Shown: in pieces, positions 22,465-32,322 of the stretch
Layout of the letters: every line of letters starts with the position of its first letter
Numbering within the stretch: position 1 is the stretch's first letter
Origin: Lysinibacillus sp. BPa_S21
GTDB taxonomy: Bacteria > Bacillota > Bacilli > Bacillales_A > Planococcaceae
Direction of reading: 5' to 3'
Assembly (NCBI RefSeq): GCF_023337795.1
Contig: NZ_JALIRS010000009.1
Location: forward strand, 1 to 53,397
DNA: 53,397 bases
Notes under the pieces: model-generated
The model's input: only the letters and a program-made list of their open reading frames with translations
The model's database searches: none
Told to the model about the DNA's origin: nothing
Made by a program: the position numbers and the translations under genes

Positions 22465-22510
22465 AAAAAAAAGCTGTGGCTAAAGTGAAATTTACCACTT
22501 TAACCACAGC
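22465..22510 (-). terminator. Intrinsic terminator of glyA
   Basis: GCTGTGGCTAAAGTG (22473-22487) pairs with CACTTTAACCACAGC (22496-22510) with one mismatch. Eight T follow on the minus strand. Confidence 0.92.
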
Positions 22511-22523
22511 CTTATCTATTAAA

Positions 22524-23765
22524 TTATACGTATAATGGATGTTTGTCAGTTAAAGCTTTTACGCGAGCTTTTGCTTCAGTTTTAACTGCTTCATCTTCTG
22601 GATTTTTAAGAACCGTAGCAATAATTGCCCCAACTTCTTTCATGTCCTCTTCATTGAAGCCACGAGATGTTACAGCTGGTGTACCAATACGGATCCCAGA
22701 AGTGACGAATGGAGATTCTGTATCGTAAGGGATTGTATTTTTATTTGTTGTAATTCCTACTTCATCAAGTGCGTGCTCTGCTACTTTTCCTGTTAAGCCA
22801 AGAGATTTCACGTTAAGAAGTAACAAGTGGTTATCCGTACCACCAGATACAATTTCAACACCTTCTGCCATTAATACTTCGGCTAAAGCTTTTGCATTAG
22901 CTTTAATTTGTTTTGCATAGTCTTTGAATTCAGGTTGTAATGCTTCACCAAATGCAACAGCTTTTGCAGCGATTACGTGCATTAATGGTCCACCTTGGAT
23001 ACCTGGGAAAACAGATTTGTTAAGCTTTTGCTCCCATTCTTTCGAAGCAAGGATTAGACCACCACGTGGACCACGTAATGTTTTATGTGTTGTAGATGTT
23101 ACAAAATCAGCATATGGCACTGGAGATTGGTGCTCACCAGCTGCTACAAGACCCGCGATATGTGCCATATCCACCATGAAGTACGCACCTACTTCATCAG
23201 CGATTTCTCGGAATTTAGCAAAATCGATTTCACGTGGATAGGCAGATGCACCTGCAACAATTAGTTTTGGCTTATGTTCTAATGCTTTTTGGCGTACATC
23301 TTCATAATCGATTACTTGCGTATCTTTTGTTACGCCGTATTCAACGAAGTTATATAGAATACCTGAGAAGTTTACAGGAGATCCATGTGTTAAGTGACCG
23401 CCGTGAGATAGATTCATCCCAAGTACTGTGTCACCTGGTTCTAAAATTGTGTGGTATACAGCCATGTTTGCTTGAGCACCAGAGTGTGGTTGTACGTTTG
23501 CATATTCTGCTCCGAAGATTTCTTTCACACGATCACGTGCGATATCTTCCACAACATCTACGTGTTCACAGCCGCCATAGTAGCGTTTACCTGGATAACC
23601 TTCAGCATATTTATTTGTTAGAACAGAACCTTGTGCTTCCATTACTGCCTCAGAAACAAAGTTTTCTGATGCGATTAACTCAATATTTGCTTGTTGACGT
23701 TTTTTTTCCGCAAGAATTCCGTCTAATACTGCTTTGTCTTGTACTGCTAATTTTTCGTATGCCAT
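22524..23765 (-). CDS. glyA: Serine hydroxymethyltransferase
   Basis: A 413-aa PLP enzyme converting serine and tetrahydrofolate to glycine and 5,10-methylene-THF, the main one-carbon source. The PLP-binding Lys228 is in [12 protein letters not shown]. Other blocks are [25 protein letters not shown] and [12 protein letters not shown]. The ATG at 23765 has TTAGGAGG upstream. It follows ywlG by 60 nt, as in B. subtilis, so cotranscription from rpiB-ywlG is possible. Confidence 0.98.
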   Translation of the reverse strand: MAYEKLAVQDKAVLDGILAEKKRQQANIELIASENFVSEAVMEAQGSVLTNKYAEGYPGKRYYGGCEHVDVVEDIARDRVKEIFGAEYANVQPHSGAQANMAVYHTILEPGDTVLGMNLSHGGHLTHGSPVNFSGILYNFVEYGVTKDTQVIDYEDVRQKALEHKPKLIVAGASAYPREIDFAKFREIADEVGAYFMVDMAHIAGLVAAGEHQSPVPYADFVTSTTHKTLRGPRGGLILASKEWEQKLNKSVFPGIQGGPLMHVIAAKAVAFGEALQPEFKDYAKQIKANAKALAEVLMAEGVEIVSGGTDNHLLLLNVKSLGLTGKVAEHALDEVGITTNKNTIPYDTESPFVTSGIRIGTPAVTSRGFNEEDMKEVGAIIATVLKNPEDEAVKTEAKARVKALTDKHPLYV

Positions 23766-23825
23766 GTTTGAAAAAGCCTCCTAAGTATAATCGTTATTTG
23801 TATACCACTGATTTCAGAGGTAATT

Positions 23826-24368
23826 TTATTTATATACTGCACGCTCTCCGCCAATCAGCTTTGGGCGTGTTGTTGCTATCGTTACAACCGCTTCTCCTAC
23901 CATTTTTACAGAAGTACGAACCGGAACAGCTACTGCCTTTAAATGCATACCTATAAGCGTTTGACCAATGTCAATGCCTGCATTTGCTTGCACAGCTTCC
24001 ACAACAACTGGATTTGTAAATTGCGTAAAGGCATAAGCGGACATTGAGCCGCCTGCTGTACGAACTGGTACAACTGACACAGGTTCATAACCAAATCGGT
24101 CTGCCGTTGTTGCTTCCATAGTAATCGCACGATTAATGTGCTCACATCCTTGGAACGCTAGATGTAGTTGATGTTTCTTTGCAAATGCCTGCAACGGCTC
24201 AAAAATCGCCTCTCCAATTTCAAGCGCACCTGCTGTGCCAATTTTCTGACCAATCACTTCAGATGTCGAGCAGCCTACGACAAAAATAGTATTTGGTCGT
24301 AGGGTTACCTGCTCTTCAAATTCACTGAGTAACTGAGTCAAATGTGTTCGTATTTGTTGTACAACCAC
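23826..24368 (-). CDS. ywlG: UPF0340 / DUF436 family protein YwlG
   Basis: A 180-aa protein of the conserved DUF436 family with no proven function. Characteristic features are FVVGCSTSEVIG near the N-terminus, AFQGCEHINRA (two conserved Cys), VVPVRTAGGSMSAYA and GIDIGQTLIGMHLKAV. The start is GTG at 24368 with AAGGGG 9 nt upstream; there is no in-frame ATG nearby. It sits between rpiB and glyA as in B. subtilis. Confidence 0.92.
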   Translation of the reverse strand: MVVQQIRTHLTQLLSEFEEQVTLRPNTIFVVGCSTSEVIGQKIGTAGALEIGEAIFEPLQAFAKKHQLHLAFQGCEHINRAITMEATTADRFGYEPVSVVPVRTAGGSMSAYAFTQFTNPVVVEAVQANAGIDIGQTLIGMHLKAVAVPVRTSVKMVGEAVVTIATTRPKLIGGERAVYK

Positions 24369-24408
24369 TATGCTCAGCCCCTTAATTTCTAAATTATTTA
24401 TGTCACAC

Positions 24409-24444
24409 AGCTAAAAAAACACTCTTTGACGAACCTTTTTAGCT
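24409..24444 (-). terminator. Weak AT-rich hairpin between rpiB and ywlG
   Basis: AGCTAAAAA (24409-24417) pairs with TTTTTAGCT (24436-24444) around an 18-nt loop. It may allow partial readthrough into ywlG. Confidence 0.3.
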
Positions 24445-24477
24445 TAGGACATATCTTAACAAACTTAATTGCTTTTC

Positions 24478-24915
24478 TTATTGCTCAAGCTCAGCGATTT
24501 TTTCAATGCGTCGCGTATGACGACCACCTTCAAAATCTGTTTCAAGCCATACTTTTGCAATTTCACGTGCAAGGCCTGGCCCAATAACACGCTCACCCAT
24601 TGCTAAAACATTTGAATCATTGTGGCAACGCGTTGCTTTTGCGCTAAATAAATCATGTACTAAAGCACAACGAATCCCCTTAATTTTATTTGCAGCAATG
24701 GACATACCAATGCCTGTACCACAAATTAAAATACCTTTATCAAATTCCCCGCTAGCAACACCTTCTGTAACTGGTTTTGCATAATCAGGATAGTCTACTG
24801 AATCCGCAGATTGTGGACCAAAATCTTCGTAGCTAATGTTTAGCTCATCTAACAGCTGCATAATCTCACGACGTAAGTTATTGCCTCCGTGATCAGAAGA
24901 AATTGCTATTCTCAC
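24478..24915 (-). CDS. rpiB: Ribose-5-phosphate isomerase B family protein (YwlF)
   Basis: A 145-aa RpiB/LacAB-type sugar-phosphate isomerase of the pentose phosphate pathway. The N-terminus is VRIAISSDHGG, with Asp8-His9 binding the sugar ring, and the active-site Cys65 is in ILICGTGIGMS. The C-terminal part has ERVIGPGLAREIAKVWL. GTG at 24915 is the true start, with GAGGG 6 nt upstream and family alignment; the frame stays open a further 210 nt upstream without a ribosome site. Confidence 0.95.
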   Translation of the reverse strand: MRIAISSDHGGNNLRREIMQLLDELNISYEDFGPQSADSVDYPDYAKPVTEGVASGEFDKGILICGTGIGMSIAANKIKGIRCALVHDLFSAKATRCHNDSNVLAMGERVIGPGLAREIAKVWLETDFEGGRHTRRIEKIAELEQ

Positions 24916-25247
24916 TGGGTTCCCTCTTTTCGAAATATAGTCAACACTAGTGTACCACTTCTCCCCCAAGAATAACATGATTTTTCTTGCATTTTTATGC
25001 TGATTTCTCCTAAAAGACGAACATTTCTTGTAAGTGAACGAAAAATCATTCACTTTTAAACTCGTTTTCCTGTGGATATTGTGAATATCATGTTGATAAA
25101 TTCGGATAAAAGTCTTTTGTTGCAATATTCTATCTTCTAAAGATTTTTTACCTTTGTCATTATAGTGGACAAACTATATCAATATTATTTCTATGTATTA
25201 CCAATAGTTGGCACTATGGTGGGATTCTGTGCAAAATGCGAGTGCGG

Positions 25248-25690
25248 CTATCCGTCACTTTGTCTCTTCCATCCGTCGCCCTGGTCGCTCTTTCCGTCGC
25301 TTCGCCAGTTCTTTCCGTCGTTGCCGTTCTTCTTTCCATCGCTCTGTAGACTATCCATCTCTTTGCCTCTTCTATCCGTCACTCTGGCCACATTATCCGT
25401 CGCTTCGTCTATTCTTTCCGTCGTTGCCGCTCTTCTTTCCGTCGCTCTGCGGGCTATCCGTCACTTTGTCTCTTCTTTCCGTCGCTCTGCGGCTATCCGT
25501 CACTTTGTCTCTTCTTTCCGTCGCCCTGGTCGCTCTTTCCGTCGCTTCGCCAGTTCTTTCCGTCGTTGCCGTTCTTCTTTCCATCGCTCTGCGGCTATCC
25601 GTCACTTCGTCTCTTCTTTCCGTCACTCTTGCCGCTCTTTCCGTCGCTTCGTCTCTTCTATCCGTCGCTCTGCAAGCTACTCTTCATTCT
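25248..25690. repeat. 21-nt tandem repeat array 2
   Basis: About 21 units follow the pattern CT(T/A)TCCGTC(G/A)C plus a variable tail such as TTTGTCTCTT. Most are 21 nt; several are 18 or 19 nt (for example CTTTCCGTCGCTCTGCGG). Units 1-5 (from 25248) recur as units 13-17 (from 25493), a 245-nt higher-order repeat. All frames stay open for long stretches by chance of the period. The array lies between the chemoreceptor terminator and the rpiB upstream region, and shares no sequence with array 1. Confidence 0.93.
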
Positions 25691-25750
25691 CTGCTCTACT
25701 TCTATCCATCACAATCATCTCAGTACTATGCACATGCTTCAAGACAACAT

Positions 25751-25797
25751 AAAAAAAACTGTAGTTAACTCGAATCTCAATCGAGTTTATCTACAGT
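25751..25797 (-). terminator. Intrinsic terminator of the chemoreceptor gene
   Basis: ACTGTAG (25758-25764) with CTACAGT (25791-25797) and AACTCGA with TCGAGTT form an interrupted stem. Eight T follow on the minus strand. Confidence 0.9.
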
Positions 25798-25812
25798 CTA
25801 AAATCTTCCTAC

Positions 25813-27096
25813 TTATGCTTGTCTATCAAATTGTTGAATCATTTTGTGGAGCTCTTCGGATTGTTTCTTTAAGCCTTCTGCTAGTTTTTCTACTTGCTCA
25901 ATTGCGTATGCTTGTTCTTCTGTTGCACTGCGAACTTCTTGTGCTCCTGCTGACGTTTCTTGAGCAATGGCAGCAACTTCTTGAGATTGACGAGCAGTTG
26001 TTTCAATATTATGCATTTGCTGTTCAATTAGTGAAGAAATTTCCACAATCGCAGTCGCCATTTCATGGACACTTGAAGACATTCCTTCTACCGCTGTCGT
26101 TGTTTCTGATACACGCGCAGCTTCTTTTGTTGCAAATGACACTTGCTGGTTCATTTGTTTTACAACAATTTCAACATTTTGTTGCATAGATTGGATAAGT
26201 GAAGTAATGCCCTGTACCGCTTTTGCACTTTCATCAGCTAAACTACGAACTTCTTCCGCTACAACGGCAAAACCTTTGCCATGTTCACCAGCACGCGCTG
26301 CCTCAATCGAAGCATTTAAAGCTAGTAAATTGGTTTGTGCTGCAATATCGCCAACTAAGCTAATAATGCGCTCTACCTGTCCAGCGTTATCCTCTAAAAG
26401 GCGAATGCTTTCTAATGCCTCTGTATTGCCAGCTGCGATTTGCTGAATGCTATTTACTAACGTTTCGATTGCTTTTGTTGTTGTTGATAAATTATGTAAA
26501 ATCTCTTTAGATTGTGTTGCCGATGCCTCTGCTCTACTATTAACTTCTGTCGCAAGTGCTCGTACATCTTCAATTGCTTCAGCTGTATCTTGGACTGCGG
26601 TTGCAGATGTTTCAGCACCAGAGGAAATATGTTTTACTGTAAAAGCGATATTCTCTGCTTTTTTTGTTGCAACAGCTGCTTCATCAGATAGCTGGATTAT
26701 GGATTGATTGGTTTGCTGGAAGTTATTATCGATGCTTTCGACCATTCCTCTTAAGTTTAACACCATTTGTTGGAATGCCTCTGCAACAGAACGAATTTCA
26801 TCATTTGTTTTCGGCATTTCTACATCTTGTCCAATCTTCCCTTCCGCTACACGGGAAGCTGAATTTTCGAGCTTCTGTAAAGGTTTAATTAGGATTACAC
26901 TGAATACTGCAGCTAAAATGCCTGACCATGCAATCCCCGACAGATAAGTAAAGATTTCAAACAGTTTACGATCGACCCCCGGGAAAAAGGTAGGTTGTAA
27001 ATATTCGATAAATATAAAACTAATACTGTATGTGATTAGTGCAAGAATACCGACAAATAATACTAGTTTAAGTCGTAAGCCAAACTGTTTTTTCAT
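25813..27096 (-). CDS. Methyl-accepting chemotaxis protein
   Basis: A 427-aa transmembrane chemoreceptor with two spans (about residues 9-31 and 50-71) enclosing only about 20 extracytoplasmic residues, a HAMP linker (about 72-125) and a long MCP signalling coiled coil. The hairpin tip matches the CheA/CheW-binding consensus ([21 protein letters not shown]). The tiny periplasmic loop means no ordinary external ligand domain, so it may sense membrane or internal cues. ATG 27096 has GAGGG 5 nt upstream; the TTG four codons earlier overlaps the ywlE stop. It starts 8 nt after ywlE, between ywlE and rpiB, where B. subtilis has no such gene. Confidence 0.93.
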   Translation of the reverse strand: MKKQFGLRLKLVLFVGILALITYSISFIFIEYLQPTFFPGVDRKLFEIFTYLSGIAWSGILAAVFSVILIKPLQKLENSASRVAEGKIGQDVEMPKTNDEIRSVAEAFQQMVLNLRGMVESIDNNFQQTNQSIIQLSDEAAVATKKAENIAFTVKHISSGAETSATAVQDTAEAIEDVRALATEVNSRAEASATQSKEILHNLSTTTKAIETLVNSIQQIAAGNTEALESIRLLEDNAGQVERIISLVGDIAAQTNLLALNASIEAARAGEHGKGFAVVAEEVRSLADESAKAVQGITSLIQSMQQNVEIVVKQMNQQVSFATKEAARVSETTTAVEGMSSSVHEMATAIVEISSLIEQQMHNIETTARQSQEVAAIAQETSAGAQEVRSATEEQAYAIEQVEKLAEGLKKQSEELHKMIQQFDRQA

Positions 27097-27104
27097 AACG
27101 ACCC

Positions 27105-27545
27105 TCAATTCTCTTCAATTTTTTTTACTAATCGTTCTACCAATTCCGTTATTTCTGCAAATGTTTCTTTATAAATTGCTATACTTCCACCATAAGGATC
27201 CACAACATTCCCTGTACTACCTGCGCCTGTATACTCTTTTAACGTAAAGACTTTTCGTTCTGCATGTGGATAATTAGCGATAATTGTATCTTTGTGAGCT
27301 GTTGTCATTGTTAAAATTAAATCAGCCCACTCCATTTCAGTTATTGATAATTGTGTTGCTAAATGCTGTTGCGTCATATTTGCTTCATCAACTACTTGTT
27401 GTGCATGTGCAGACATTTCCGCATTTGGCATGGCATAAATGCCCGCTGAACGGACCTCAACATTGTCAATTTGTTTATGCTTTAAAATTACCTCTGCCAT
27501 AGGACTGCGACAAGTATTCCCGGTGCAAACAAATAATATTTTCAT
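27105..27545 (-). CDS. ywlE: Protein-arginine phosphatase YwlE
   Basis: A 146-aa low-molecular-weight phosphatase that removes phosphate from arginines placed by McsB. The P-loop is CTGNTCRS with the nucleophile Cys7 and Arg13. Thr11, which confers phospho-arginine specificity in B. subtilis YwlE, is conserved. The general acid Asp116 is in DPYGGS. ATG 27545 was chosen for its AAGG site and family-length N-terminus. It overlaps nothing but is followed closely by the chemoreceptor. Confidence 0.95.
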   Translation of the reverse strand: MKILFVCTGNTCRSPMAEVILKHKQIDNVEVRSAGIYAMPNAEMSAHAQQVVDEANMTQQHLATQLSITEMEWADLILTMTTAHKDTIIANYPHAERKVFTLKEYTGAGSTGNVVDPYGGSIAIYKETFAEITELVERLVKKIEEN

Positions 27546-27569
27546 ACTTATCACCCTTCCCTATTTTCT

Positions 27570-28067
27570 CTATTGTCGGATAGCCAGGAAACCCATAATG
27601 ATAAAAAAAATCCCTGCAATCATTTGAGATTTATTACCAAGAAGGACCTGACTTTTACGTGCAATGACTAATGACCCATAAGAGCAAATGAGTGCACTTA
27701 CACCTGCGCTTACAATAAATACTGTTTTCTCTATATTTAGCATACCAAAAGAAACACTTACTGAAAAGGTATCTAGGCTTGCAGTCACAGCTAAAAGTAT
27801 TGGTGAAATTGTAGCCTTTTCATCCTTTTGCGAAAATAATAGTAAATGTAAACCCATGCAAAACAATAAGATACTTGAAATCCATTGTCCCCATTCTAAG
27901 AGGAAGCGCATTAAAAAGTGTCCAAATTCAAAACCCAGTAACGGGAATAGCATATGCAAAGCAGCTGTCCATACTGACAAAAAAAATCGATATCGAACAT
28001 TTGGTATTAATACATATAAACCGATCACATCTACAGACGTTAATATACCTGCAAGAATCCCCTGCAA
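27570..28067 (-). CDS. MntP-family membrane protein (YwlD-like), atypical first half
   Basis: A 165-aa protein with about six hydrophobic segments and the position of ywlD, matching the MntP manganese-efflux family. The family is an inverted duplication in which each half normally carries a D-A/T-F-S-V-S motif. Here the second copy is intact (ASLDTFSVSVSFGM) but the first reads TSVDVIGLYVLIPN, so only the Asp remains. Transport function is therefore doubtful. The TTG start at 28067 has AAGGAG 7 nt upstream. It is 24 nt upstream of ywlE. Confidence 0.78.
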   Translation of the reverse strand: MQGILAGILTSVDVIGLYVLIPNVRYRFFLSVWTAALHMLFPLLGFEFGHFLMRFLLEWGQWISSILLFCMGLHLLLFSQKDEKATISPILLAVTASLDTFSVSVSFGMLNIEKTVFIVSAGVSALICSYGSLVIARKSQVLLGNKSQMIAGIFFIIMGFLAIRQ

Positions 28068-28238
28068 GAAAGCACTCCTTCGCTCTCTAATATTTTATCA
28101 TTTTATGCTCGAAATTACAGTATTATCATAATACAATTTCCTTACAACTAGGTGTTAAAAGTCACTCTAACGATAAACAATCACCTTCATTTGTAGTAAA
28201 AATCTACTGTACTTTCTTCTACTGAAAGCGCGGCAATA

Positions 28239-28279
28239 TAAAATAGCATGCCAGAAGTAGCTTCCAGCATGCTATTTTA
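28239..28279 (-). terminator. Intrinsic terminator of ywlC
   Basis: TAAAATAGCATGC (28239-28251) pairs perfectly with GCATGCTATTTTA (28267-28279), with further pairing inside the loop. It begins 1 nt after the stop codon. Confidence 0.88.
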
Positions 28280-28280
28280 T

Positions 28281-29315
28281 TTACGAAGTATACCATTTTC
28301 CTCCGGCTGCTTTGTCAAGACGATTCATTATTGCAGCCCCTACCCCTTCAGTCGAAGTAGTAGTTGCCAGAATAATTGTAGCTGTTGTTTTATCGCAAGC
28401 TCTTAGGGCATGATACAAAGTCGCACCCATTTCTTCTTTACTACCTGCTTCTCCTACTGAGAAATAAAAATCAGCCTTGCTGTCAACAAAGCTCGCTGGT
28501 GCAAGTAACGCTACTTTATGTCCTTGGCTTTGTAATTGTTGTACAGCCTCATGGACTTTCTTCAAATCACATTCAATTAATAGCACGGGAGCGTTAGGTG
28601 CATAGTGTGTATATTTCATACCAGGGGCTTTTGGCGTAGCCTCTAATTTCTGCTCTATTTTTGAAGGTTGAAGTACTTGACCAATCTTAGCCTCTAACAT
28701 TTCCTTCGTAATTCCGCCTGGACGCAAAATTACTGGAGGCTCGTGCGTAACATCTAGCACTGTGGATTCGAGTCCAATCCCAGTAGAACCTCCATCTAAA
28801 ATATAAGGTATGTACCCTCCCAAATCATCCTGAACATGTATGGCTTCTGTAGGACTTGGCTTCCCACTACGATTAGCACTTGGCGCAGCAAGTGGCTTTT
28901 TTAATTGTTGAAGTAAGGCGAGTGCAACTGGATGATCTGGCATACGTATACCGACAGTCGATAAACCAGCTGTCACACTGTCTGCCAGCACATTTGGCTT
29001 TACAGGCATTACAAGTGTCAGTGGCCCTGGCCAAAATAAATCCATGCATTTTTTGGCTACTTCTGAAATATGCTCTATATAGCGTTCAACTTCCTCTTTT
29101 GTGCCAATGTGAACAATTAGCGGATTGTCTGATGGACGACCTTTTGCTTCAAATATCTTTTTGACCGCTGTGTCATTTGTAGCAACAGCTCCTAGGCCAT
29201 AAACCGTTTCTGTTGGAAATGCCACGACCTCGCCTGCATTTAAGATATCCACAGCTTGTGCATAAGTTATCTGACTATTCACATTACTATCCACAATCTT
29301 GCACACGGTTTCCAT
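28281..29315 (-). CDS. ywlC: L-threonylcarbamoyladenylate synthase (Sua5/YwlC type)
   Basis: A 344-aa enzyme that makes threonylcarbamoyl-AMP from threonine, bicarbonate and ATP for the t6A37 modification of ANN-decoding tRNAs. The YrdC domain covers about residues 15-205 (GEVVAFPTETVYGLGA, KGRPSDNPLIVHI, APSANRSGKPSPT). The C-terminal Sua5 domain follows after the MKYTHYAPNAPV linker. It is the long two-domain form. ATG 29315 has GGAAGG upstream. Flanked by spoIIR and mntP as in B. subtilis. Confidence 0.96.
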   Translation of the reverse strand: METVCKIVDSNVNSQITYAQAVDILNAGEVVAFPTETVYGLGAVATNDTAVKKIFEAKGRPSDNPLIVHIGTKEEVERYIEHISEVAKKCMDLFWPGPLTLVMPVKPNVLADSVTAGLSTVGIRMPDHPVALALLQQLKKPLAAPSANRSGKPSPTEAIHVQDDLGGYIPYILDGGSTGIGLESTVLDVTHEPPVILRPGGITKEMLEAKIGQVLQPSKIEQKLEATPKAPGMKYTHYAPNAPVLLIECDLKKVHEAVQQLQSQGHKVALLAPASFVDSKADFYFSVGEAGSKEEMGATLYHALRACDKTTATIILATTTSTEGVGAAIMNRLDKAAGGKWYTS

Positions 29316-29416
29316 AATTAAAACCTTCCTTCAATTTTTCGTTTTTACTAAATTATCCACATAATGTTTATAACTTCTTAAAAATTGTGCATAAGTTATC
29401 AGAATTCGCGAATAAT

Positions 29417-30025
29417 TCATTCAAAAAAACCTTTAATCCATTCCCATAGAAAAAATGTAACGTGTTCCTTCTCTTCTTCTACTTCTTCTTTCACTTCTTC
29501 TTTTGCTTCTGCTTTAGTAGGCTCACAAATCGATGGGAATACGCTACACCACCAGTTATCGCCACGTGCATCACCGATTTTTACGACAATCGAATGATAT
29601 AAGTTTTGTGGATAAAGTACAGCGTCCTTTCTCTTTGGCGGAAATAAGTTATCCCCAAGTACAACTTGTGTATCCAGCTGTGGATAATTTTTGTTTATTT
29701 CTGCTTCAATTTCTTTTTTTAATGAAAGTATTTGCTCATTATCCACATTTTTAGCTCCAGCACTAGCTACTTGTTTAAAATACGGCTTTAAATTTTTGAC
29801 AAGTTGCTCTTTTTCAAGCTGATCCTGTGATGTATTGCTATTGGCAATAACGCGTATACGAAAATCGTTTTCTTGCTCCTGATTGATAGACTCTTTCGCA
29901 AAACCTACTAATGATGGAATATATAAAATACATAATTGTAAGGCAATCGCAATAAATACTAATCTTGCAAAAGCTAGTAAAATATTTTGTTTTGGTAATC
30001 TAATAATCTTGTATTCGTTTAACAT
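29417..30025 (-). CDS. spoIIR: Stage II sporulation protein R (signal for pro-sigma-E processing)
   Basis: A 202-aa forespore-secreted protein that triggers SpoIIGA to cleave pro-sigma-E in the mother cell. It has an N-terminal signal/anchor (about residues 15-44), the conserved block FRIRVIANSNTSQDQ and the C-terminal signature GDNWWCSVFPSIC. A Glu/Lys-rich segment (about 170-186) and the aromatic end FFLWEWIKGFFE form an extended tail. ATG 30025 has AAGGAGGG upstream. A good sigma-F promoter match lies 20-50 nt upstream (30046-30074). Confidence 0.94.
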   Translation of the reverse strand: MLNEYKIIRLPKQNILLAFARLVFIAIALQLCILYIPSLVGFAKESINQEQENDFRIRVIANSNTSQDQLEKEQLVKNLKPYFKQVASAGAKNVDNEQILSLKKEIEAEINKNYPQLDTQVVLGDNLFPPKRKDAVLYPQNLYHSIVVKIGDARGDNWWCSVFPSICEPTKAEAKEEVKEEVEEEKEHVTFFLWEWIKGFFE

Positions 30026-30045
30026 AAAAATCCCTCCTTGCTAAC

Positions 30046-30074
30046 ATTGTTGGCAAGAAGTAGATACTTTATAC
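30046..30074 (-). promoter_or_regulatory. Candidate sigma-F promoter of spoIIR
   Basis: On the minus strand GTATA (30070-30074), 15 nt of spacer and GCCAACAAT (30046-30054) match the sigma-F consensus (GYATA, N15, GGNNANNMT) except at one base. It overlaps the last codons of prmC, and spoIIR is a known sigma-F gene. Confidence 0.55.
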
Positions 30075-30929
30075 ATGAATTTCACAAAAAATCATTCGAG
30101 GTTTACCATTTATATCTTTTTCTATCGAAATTGTAGCCTGCGGAAAACTATTTTTAAAGAATTGAGCCACCTGCTCTCCTTGTGTATAACCGATTTCAAG
30201 GCCAATGAGCGACGGTTTATTCATAAGGGGTGGAAGCTGCTCAGCCAATTTTCTATATAAAATAAGTCCGTCTTCTTCTGCAAACAGAGCACTGTGTGGT
30301 TCATGCTCTAGCACGGTATTTGGCATCTCTTTCGCCTCATCAAAAGCAATATACGGTGGATTCGATAACACGATATCAAATTTCTCCCCTGCCAGAGGTT
30401 TCGTTAAATCCCCTAGTCGAAAATCAATATCCGCCGATAATCTTTGGGCATTTTTTTGAGCTGTCGTTAAAGCAGCTTCAGATAGATCAGTAGCAACGAC
30501 CGTTAGCTCTGGACATTCTAGCTTCATAGAAATAGCGATTGCACCGCTACCAGTTCCTATATCTGCCAGCTTCAATGCTTGATCATTCCATATTTTGTTC
30601 ATCCGATTGATTGTTCCAAGCACCAATTCCTCAGTCTCAGGTCTAGGAATAAGTACTGACTCATCAACTATAAATGAACGACCATAAAATTCTTCACTAC
30701 CGACGCAATACTGTACAGGTCGTCCACTCACATGCTCTTCGATTAGTTCTTTAAACTTTTCTTTTTGTTCAGCTGTTAATACGTCTTGAAGATGTAGCAT
30801 TACTTCTGAATAACTAGTGCCAAGTATATGCTGCATAACAATACGCGCTGCTGTTTCCTCATGACCATTATCCACTAAAAAAGAAGAAGCCCATTGAAGG
30901 GCCTCCATTACTTTATTATAGGTCATCAT
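30069..30929 (-). CDS. prmC: Release factor glutamine N5-methyltransferase PrmC
   Basis: A 286-aa SAM-dependent enzyme that methylates the Gln of the GGQ motif in release factors. It has an N-terminal helical domain (about 1-85), the SAM loop DIGTGSGA (123-130) and the catalytic NPPY (190-193). The ATG at 30929 lies inside the 3' end of prfA (14-nt overlap), so enzyme and substrate are translationally coupled. Confidence 0.97.
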   Translation of the reverse strand: MMTYNKVMEALQWASSFLVDNGHEETAARIVMQHILGTSYSEVMLHLQDVLTAEQKEKFKELIEEHVSGRPVQYCVGSEEFYGRSFIVDESVLIPRPETEELVLGTINRMNKIWNDQALKLADIGTGSGAIAISMKLECPELTVVATDLSEAALTTAQKNAQRLSADIDFRLGDLTKPLAGEKFDIVLSNPPYIAFDEAKEMPNTVLEHEPHSALFAEEDGLILYRKLAEQLPPLMNKPSLIGLEIGYTQGEQVAQFFKNSFPQATISIEKDINGKPRMIFCEIHV

Positions 30930-31992
30930 TTAATCGCTCTAACTTTGATGCTTGCTCTTCTAAAATGAGCGTATCAATGATTTCGTCTAGTCTACCTTCA
31001 ACGATTTGATCTAGCTTTTGAATCGTTAAACCAATACGGTGGTCGGTTACACGGTTTTGTGGATAATTGTATGTGCGAATACGCTCAGAGCGATCGCCTG
31101 AACCTACAGCTGATTTACGTGTAGCATCGATTTCCTTTTGTGCTTCTTGCAAATACATATCAGCAACACGGGCACGTAAGATTTTCATTGCCTTTTCACG
31201 GTTTTTAATTTGTGATCGTTCATCCTGCATCGATACAACAACACCTGTCGGTAAGTGAGTCATACGAACAGCTGACATCGTTGTATTTACAGACTGACCA
31301 CCGGCACCAGAAGATGCAAATGTATCCACTCGGATATCTTTTTCATGGATTTCAACATCTACTTCTTCAACTTCAGGTAAGCAAGCTACTGTCGCTGTCG
31401 AAGTATGAATACGCCCTTGAGATTCCGTGGCAGGTACACGTTGTACGCGGTGTGCACCATTTTCAAATTTGAATTTTGAATATGCACCTTGGCCGTTAAT
31501 CATAAAAATAACTTCTTTATAACCACCCATTGGGTTCGGCGTCGCTTCCATTACGTCAATCTTCCAGCCTTGTGTCTCAGCATAACGAGAGTACATACGG
31601 AATAAATCTCCCGCAAAAATATTCGCCTCGTCTCCACCAGCTGCCCCACGAATCTCCATAATAACGTTTTTATTATCATTAGGATCTTTTGGAATTAATA
31701 GAATACGTAAACGTTCTTCTAATTCTTCTTGCTGCTCTTTTAATAGGTTGAATTCTTCTTTCACCATCTCATGCATATCAGGATCTTTTTCACTATCTAG
31801 CATCTCACGTGTATCAGCTAATTGCTCTTTTACATTTTTATATTCACGATAAGCATCTACCGTTTCCTGGATATCTGATTGTTCCTTGGAATATTCGCGT
31901 AATTTTTTACTATCATTCACAATATCGGGATCACTTAAAAGCTCTGTTAGCCTTTCGTAACGATCCTCCACTGCTTGTAATCGATCAAACAT
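30916..31992 (-). CDS. prfA: Peptide chain release factor 1
   Basis: A 358-aa class I release factor reading UAA and UAG. The codon-recognition tripeptide region reads PAT (187-189), the catalytic GGQ is at 231-233, and [16 protein letters not shown] is typical. ATG 31992 was chosen because GAGGTG lies just upstream; a GTG three codons earlier is part of that site. It overlaps prmC by 14 nt. The upstream gap to tdk holds the small dispersed-element copy C. Confidence 0.97.
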   Translation of the reverse strand: MFDRLQAVEDRYERLTELLSDPDIVNDSKKLREYSKEQSDIQETVDAYREYKNVKEQLADTREMLDSEKDPDMHEMVKEEFNLLKEQQEELEERLRILLIPKDPNDNKNVIMEIRGAAGGDEANIFAGDLFRMYSRYAETQGWKIDVMEATPNPMGGYKEVIFMINGQGAYSKFKFENGAHRVQRVPATESQGRIHTSTATVACLPEVEEVDVEIHEKDIRVDTFASSGAGGQSVNTTMSAVRMTHLPTGVVVSMQDERSQIKNREKAMKILRARVADMYLQEAQKEIDATRKSAVGSGDRSERIRTYNYPQNRVTDHRIGLTIQKLDQIVEGRLDEIIDTLILEEQASKLERLNDDL

Positions 31993-32026
31993 GGATTTCA
32001 CCTCTATTTAGTTTTTTTAAGGATTA

Positions 32027-32132
32027 TCAGCAAAACGTATGGTTGATTTCCGTTCCGGCTGGGCGACTCCACTACAATCAACTTATATTCATAGTGGACG
32101 TTTTAACAAAAGTCATCCATAACGTTTGGTGA
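32027..32132. repeat. Dispersed folded element, copy C (106-bp core-deleted form)
   Basis: The outer ends TCAGCAAAACGT and ACGTTTGGTGA are inverted repeats. The inner ends GTTGATT (32042-32048) and AATCAAC (32076-32082) pair. The left part GATTTCCGTTCCGGCTGGGC is identical to copy A, but the core is reduced to about ten bases. This copy best defines both ends. The rest of the 32133-32322 gap shows nothing I can name. Confidence 0.8.
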
Positions 32133-32322
32133 ACCTTTTTTTATGAAGTTTGCTCTATTATAACTGTCGTATCGTTACTGAAAAAGAGAAACTCTAAATT
32201 AGAATTACGCTAAGTGCGTAAAGATTTTTTTATAAAGATTTTTTATTTCCACTACTTAGTATAAGGAAGTTTTCGCATGTATGCTACTTTTTATTAGCCT
32301 TATCGACAAAGCCTTTTTTGCT

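Noticed and set aside
22418..22466. Eight-codon plus-strand frame after AAAGGAGG, before the glyA terminator
   Set aside because: Too short to support as a gene; could be a leader peptide but nothing downstream on that strand needs one.
25165..25768. Serine/arginine- or serine/leucine-rich frames through array 2
   Set aside because: Repeat-derived, open in several frames at once, with block duplication and frame-shifting short units; no ribosome site.
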